Part shown: piece by piece, positions 9,061-10,947 of the stretch
How the letters are laid out: each line of letters opens with the position of its first letter
Position numbering within the stretch: position 1 is the first letter of the stretch
NCBI GenBank assembly: GCA_028565635.1
Contig: JAOXYB010058033.1
Span: 1 to 10,947, forward strand
Length of the DNA: 10,947 bases
Source of the DNA: Phoronis ovalis
Taxonomy: Eukaryota; Phoronida; Phoronidae
Direction: 5' to 3'
Notes under the pieces: generated by a model
What the model saw: the letters and a program-made list of their open reading frames with translations, nothing else
What the model was told of the DNA's origin: nothing
Database searches by the model: none
Translations under genes and position numbers: made by a program

Positions 9061-9427
9061 CCCCGGGGGGTATTTTTTGGTGGGTGTGTGCAGCCCAGTT
9101 GAAAATTTTGGATTTGGATTGTATACTTTTTACTGTATTTTTTAGGATTGCTACCGTAAAGAAATTCAAAAATTTGGATTCCTACCACTGCCTACAGCAA
9201 ACAATTTGGATTAATTTTAGATTTGTATGCATAAAAAGATTTTTAGAATTTGATTTGCATCAGTCAGTTTGCAAAAAATGGACTGCTACTCTTATATTTC
9301 ACAAAATTTGGATTGCTACCCTTATATTTAAAAAAATATGGATTGGGTTTGCTACACAAGCTAAAATTTTGGATTGGGTCCGCGGCACATTTCCGTAGTC
9401 AAAAAACTATGAGTAAACCCCCTGGGG
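9061..9427. mobile_element. Non-autonomous repeat element with GC-rich inverted ends and 30-31-bp internal period
   Basis: The left end CCCCGGGGGGT (9061-9071) and the reverse complement of the right end, CCCCAGGGGGT (9427-9417), match at 10 of 11 bases. Both are flanked outside by A5. Inside each end is a TGTGC(A/C)GC block (9087-9094; inverted at 9389-9382). Between them GGATT-type units start near 9116, 9145, 9176, 9208, then (as GATTT) 9220 and 9251, then 9280, 9310, 9340 and 9371, so the spacing is about 30-31. The 130-residue open frame across it is a by-product of a period near a multiple of three and carries no recognised domain. The call as a mobile element is inferred from the ends; an A5 target duplication is only possible. 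Confidence 0.5.
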
Positions 9428-9723
9428 AAAAATGTATACACTCACCTTATGGTTACTTCATATTTATCGAGTTCAATAAATGTGACACAATAAAGATTTA
9501 TACTCTTTAACAAATGATAACAACAAATTAAGACCATCGGAGTATTGCTGCATGACAATTTTCATCTTACGTGTGAGACGGTTTTTGTTAATTTAAAAAG
9601 ACAATTAATAGATTTTGATTAGAAAAGTGTTAGGACCAATACAGTACTATACTAATTTCAGTACTATTGAAAGGCGTTAGCCTTATTAAGTCTCCTCATA
9701 AAAATTGTTTATCAGTTAGAGTG

Positions 9724-9790
9724 GGGTTGGCTCAGTTAGTCATACAAATCGGCTTTCCAGTACTTGAAAGGTATATAATATTTATTGATA
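9724..9790 (+). repeat. tRNA-like A box, possible SINE or tRNA remnant
   Basis: TGGCTCAGTTAG (9728-9739) fits the pol III A-box consensus TRGCNNAGYNGG at all but one position and follows a GGGGT start, as in tRNA 5' halves. CGGCTTTCCA follows about where an anticodon arm would be. No B box follows at the required distance, so this is at most a decayed 5' half. Confidence 0.27.
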
Positions 9791-10100
9791 ATATACGTCA
9801 GGCTACACGCTATTGTACGTCATAAAAAAGTTTACACTCATGGTCATACATTACTTTATATTTGCATCAACCCTTGCTTACATTTGAGCACTAACCGATG
9901 GTTCCAGCCATGTAGTGAAGTATGCTTTCAGGAACGAACTTCTTCATATCAATAAACAAAGTTTGATTTTGAATGATTTTTGTGCAGGAGTCTGAACTAG
10001 AAAACGCAATTTCTTATTCTATTTTCTTACAGAGCACAGTTGTTTTATGTTACAAAAATTGAAACAACTAGTATTCGTGTTAGTAAATGATAATTCTTAC

Positions 10101-10180
10101 CTTAAAAAATGCTTACTGTTTTCTCAAACTCTAAAAGTTTCACATTTTGTTTTTTCTTGCTGCTGGAGGCTACCATATAG
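10101..10180 (-). other. Candidate non-coding first exon of YEATS2
   Basis: The minus strand ends in TTAAG|GTAAGA, a near-perfect donor with GT at 10100-10099. This is the right direction and phase-free position to splice to the acceptor at 8397. The 5' limit is a guess placed just downstream of the ZNF143-like site. The segment contains an immediate ATG-TGA (10145-10140), a minimal uORF. No transcript evidence is available. Confidence 0.4.
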
Positions 10181-10185
10181 AATGT

Positions 10186-10204
10186 TGCATTCTGGGATAC
10201 AACT
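10186..10204 (-). promoter_or_regulatory. ZNF143/THAP11-like promoter motif
   Basis: The minus strand reads AGTTGTATCCCAGAATGCA. The CCCAGAATGCA half equals the core of the conserved metazoan promoter element ACTACAATTCCCAGAATGC. The ACTACA half is not matched. It lies just upstream of the candidate first exon and in the gap to the divergent candidate exon, which fits a promoter position. Confidence 0.4.
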
Positions 10205-10647
10205 CCAGAGCTGTGCAAATGGACTGTTCTATTTTCCCCATATTTCACAAAAAAACAATAATTGTATTAATTGATTCATCTATGTTCAATAAATAATGAA
10301 GAACTTACTGTCATGAATAGCAAAATGTATAACATTTAGTATTAGGATGAGCATGTTCCTTTAAAAAATTCTATATGACACCCCTTTACTTCAAAAATGG
10401 ATTCTCTTAAGGCCATGCGTTACTTGGTTAATACCATGGCATGTGTCTGTGAGTACTGCAACTTGTACCAGCTTAAGTTTTAAGTAACGATACACCTGTT
10501 GATTTAAAAGAAAACAATTGAGGAATTGCGCACAGGCGATCGAGGAACTTTGAAATGTCACCGTTTTCAGCATACTGTAAGTAATTCGGGAACGTTTTAT
10601 ATATTCCATGTAAGTTTCGGAATTTTAAGCAATATATCCAGGCGGAT

Positions 10648-10710
10648 ATGACCATGAGTAGCCCAAAAGTATTTAATAAACAAGCGGACATTGTCCGGGG
10701 CACTGATTAT
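10648..10710 (+). CDS. Candidate first coding exon of an unidentified divergent gene
   Basis: The ATG at 10648 (or the better-placed ACCATGAG at 10654) opens a frame reading MTMSSPKVFNKQADIVRGTD then Y. It ends exactly at a consensus donor GTAAGT (10711-10716). The frame is also open upstream to a TAA at about 10580 and downstream to TGA 10795-10797. The surrounding 10.5-10.7 kb is richer in CG dinucleotides than the rest. I do not recognise the peptide. It could be a chance open frame; its support is composition, start context and donor only. The longer antisense frame over 10703-10473 lacks such support. Confidence 0.35.
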
Positions 10711-10947
10711 GTAAGTTCGTATGGGTGCTTCAAACGAGTTTCTAACTGCAAGCCAAAGATTCTGTTCCCTAGTAATATCGTATGTCTGTTAGATTGAATG
10801 TATTAACACTCAGAACAGTCATAATTTTTCAAAAATGTAATTTTTTTTTTAATATCGAGACCGGGTATCGAACCCGGGGGGTGACAGTCAGAATAACTGG
10901 GTACCCATGTTTGTTATGAAGGGTAAAAAAAAGCCCCTTTTTGGGAC
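10711..10947. other. Right-edge non-coding stretch
   Basis: If the divergent exon is real, this is the start of its first intron. Apart from the T-arm/A-run, there is a GGGTACCC palindrome (about 10899-10906) and an A-run next to GCCCC near the edge. No coding exon is seen. Confidence 0.4.
10841..10882 (-). repeat. tRNA T-arm/B box with A-run, retroposed tRNA or SINE end
   Basis: The minus strand has a perfect T-arm, CCGGG-TTCGATA-CCCGG (10877-10861), containing the B box GGTTCGATACC. It is followed by TCTCGATATT and ten A's (10850-10841). Upstream sequence does not form a D arm or a matching 5' acceptor strand, so it is not an intact tRNA. A 3' A-tail next to a tRNA end is typical of retroposed tRNA or tRNA-derived SINE fragments. 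Confidence 0.4.

Larger units (their letters stand above)
8397..10100 (-). other. Probable 5' UTR intron or upstream intergenic stretch
   Basis: AT-rich interval without a believable coding exon on either strand. It contains the GAATGGCG-type repeats (about 8935-9056), the GC-ended repeat element (about 9061-9427) and a tRNA A-box-like segment (9724-9790). It is bounded by a consensus donor at 10100 and a good acceptor at 8397, so it is best read as one spliced intron of the YEATS2 leader. Confidence 0.5.

Noticed and set aside
9006-9510. Frames of 130 and 86 codons over the repeat element
   Set aside because: Periodic hydrophobic residues reflect the 30-31-bp DNA ladder. Two frames show the same periodicity, as expected of a repeat and not of a gene.
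10398-10490. Small plus-strand frame MDSLKAMRYL...CEYC
   Set aside because: Fewer than 30 codons, no homologue recognised, and no splice or promoter evidence of its own.
10391-10703. Minus-strand frames of 72 and 76 codons
   Set aside because: They are antisense to the better-supported candidate exon at 10648-10710, overlap each other in different frames, and show no motif.
1-10947. CRISPR array, bacterial operon, phage or viral genes
   Set aside because: No regularly spaced exact repeats, ribosome-binding sites or compact ORF arrays; the window is intron-containing animal DNA.

Overview
This is eukaryotic (metazoan) genomic DNA. It is AT-rich, has GT-AG introns of about 120 to 1,160 bases, and is dominated by one spliced minus-strand gene. 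By exon-by-exon comparison with remembered vertebrate protein, that gene is an orthologue of YEATS2, the acyl-lysine-reading subunit of the ATAC (GCN5/PCAF) histone acetyltransferase complex. Gene compactness, base composition and the style of the interspersed repeats suggest a non-vertebrate, probably marine, animal such as a mollusc-, cnidarian- or hemichordate-like lineage. The exact phylum cannot be read from the window.

Layout from right to left (5' to 3' of the gene). About 10.1-10.2 kb holds a possible promoter with a ZNF143/THAP11-like core and a candidate non-coding first exon ending in a consensus donor. A long 5' UTR intron (8397-10100) follows; it contains a roughly 370-bp repeat element with GC-rich inverted ends and a degenerate 30-31-bp internal period. 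Coding begins at an ATG-ATG pair (8371/8368), overlapped by a tiny upstream ORF. Fourteen coding exons run from 8371 down to 212. All reading phases close, giving 1,008 codons without an internal stop. The protein order is: an N-terminal DPDYE segment and helical region, an HP..KK region, the YEATS domain (about 178-300), a long disordered S/T/N-rich middle encoded by one 1.5-kb exon, a C-terminal conserved block ([10 protein letters not shown] and WCRTH.YTP), an LPPTP linker, and the start of the C-terminal histone fold. The gene runs off the left edge, so the rest of the histone fold, the stop codon and the 3' UTR are outside the window.

To the right of the candidate promoter, 10648-10710 on the plus strand looks like the first coding exon of an unidentified divergent gene, which would make the interval a bidirectional promoter. 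At the far right there is a tRNA-like T-arm with a perfect B box next to an A-run (minus strand), probably a retroposed tRNA/SINE fragment.

No bacterial-type operon, CRISPR array, virus or complete mobile-element coding region is seen. Most other open frames are antisense or intronic shadows.
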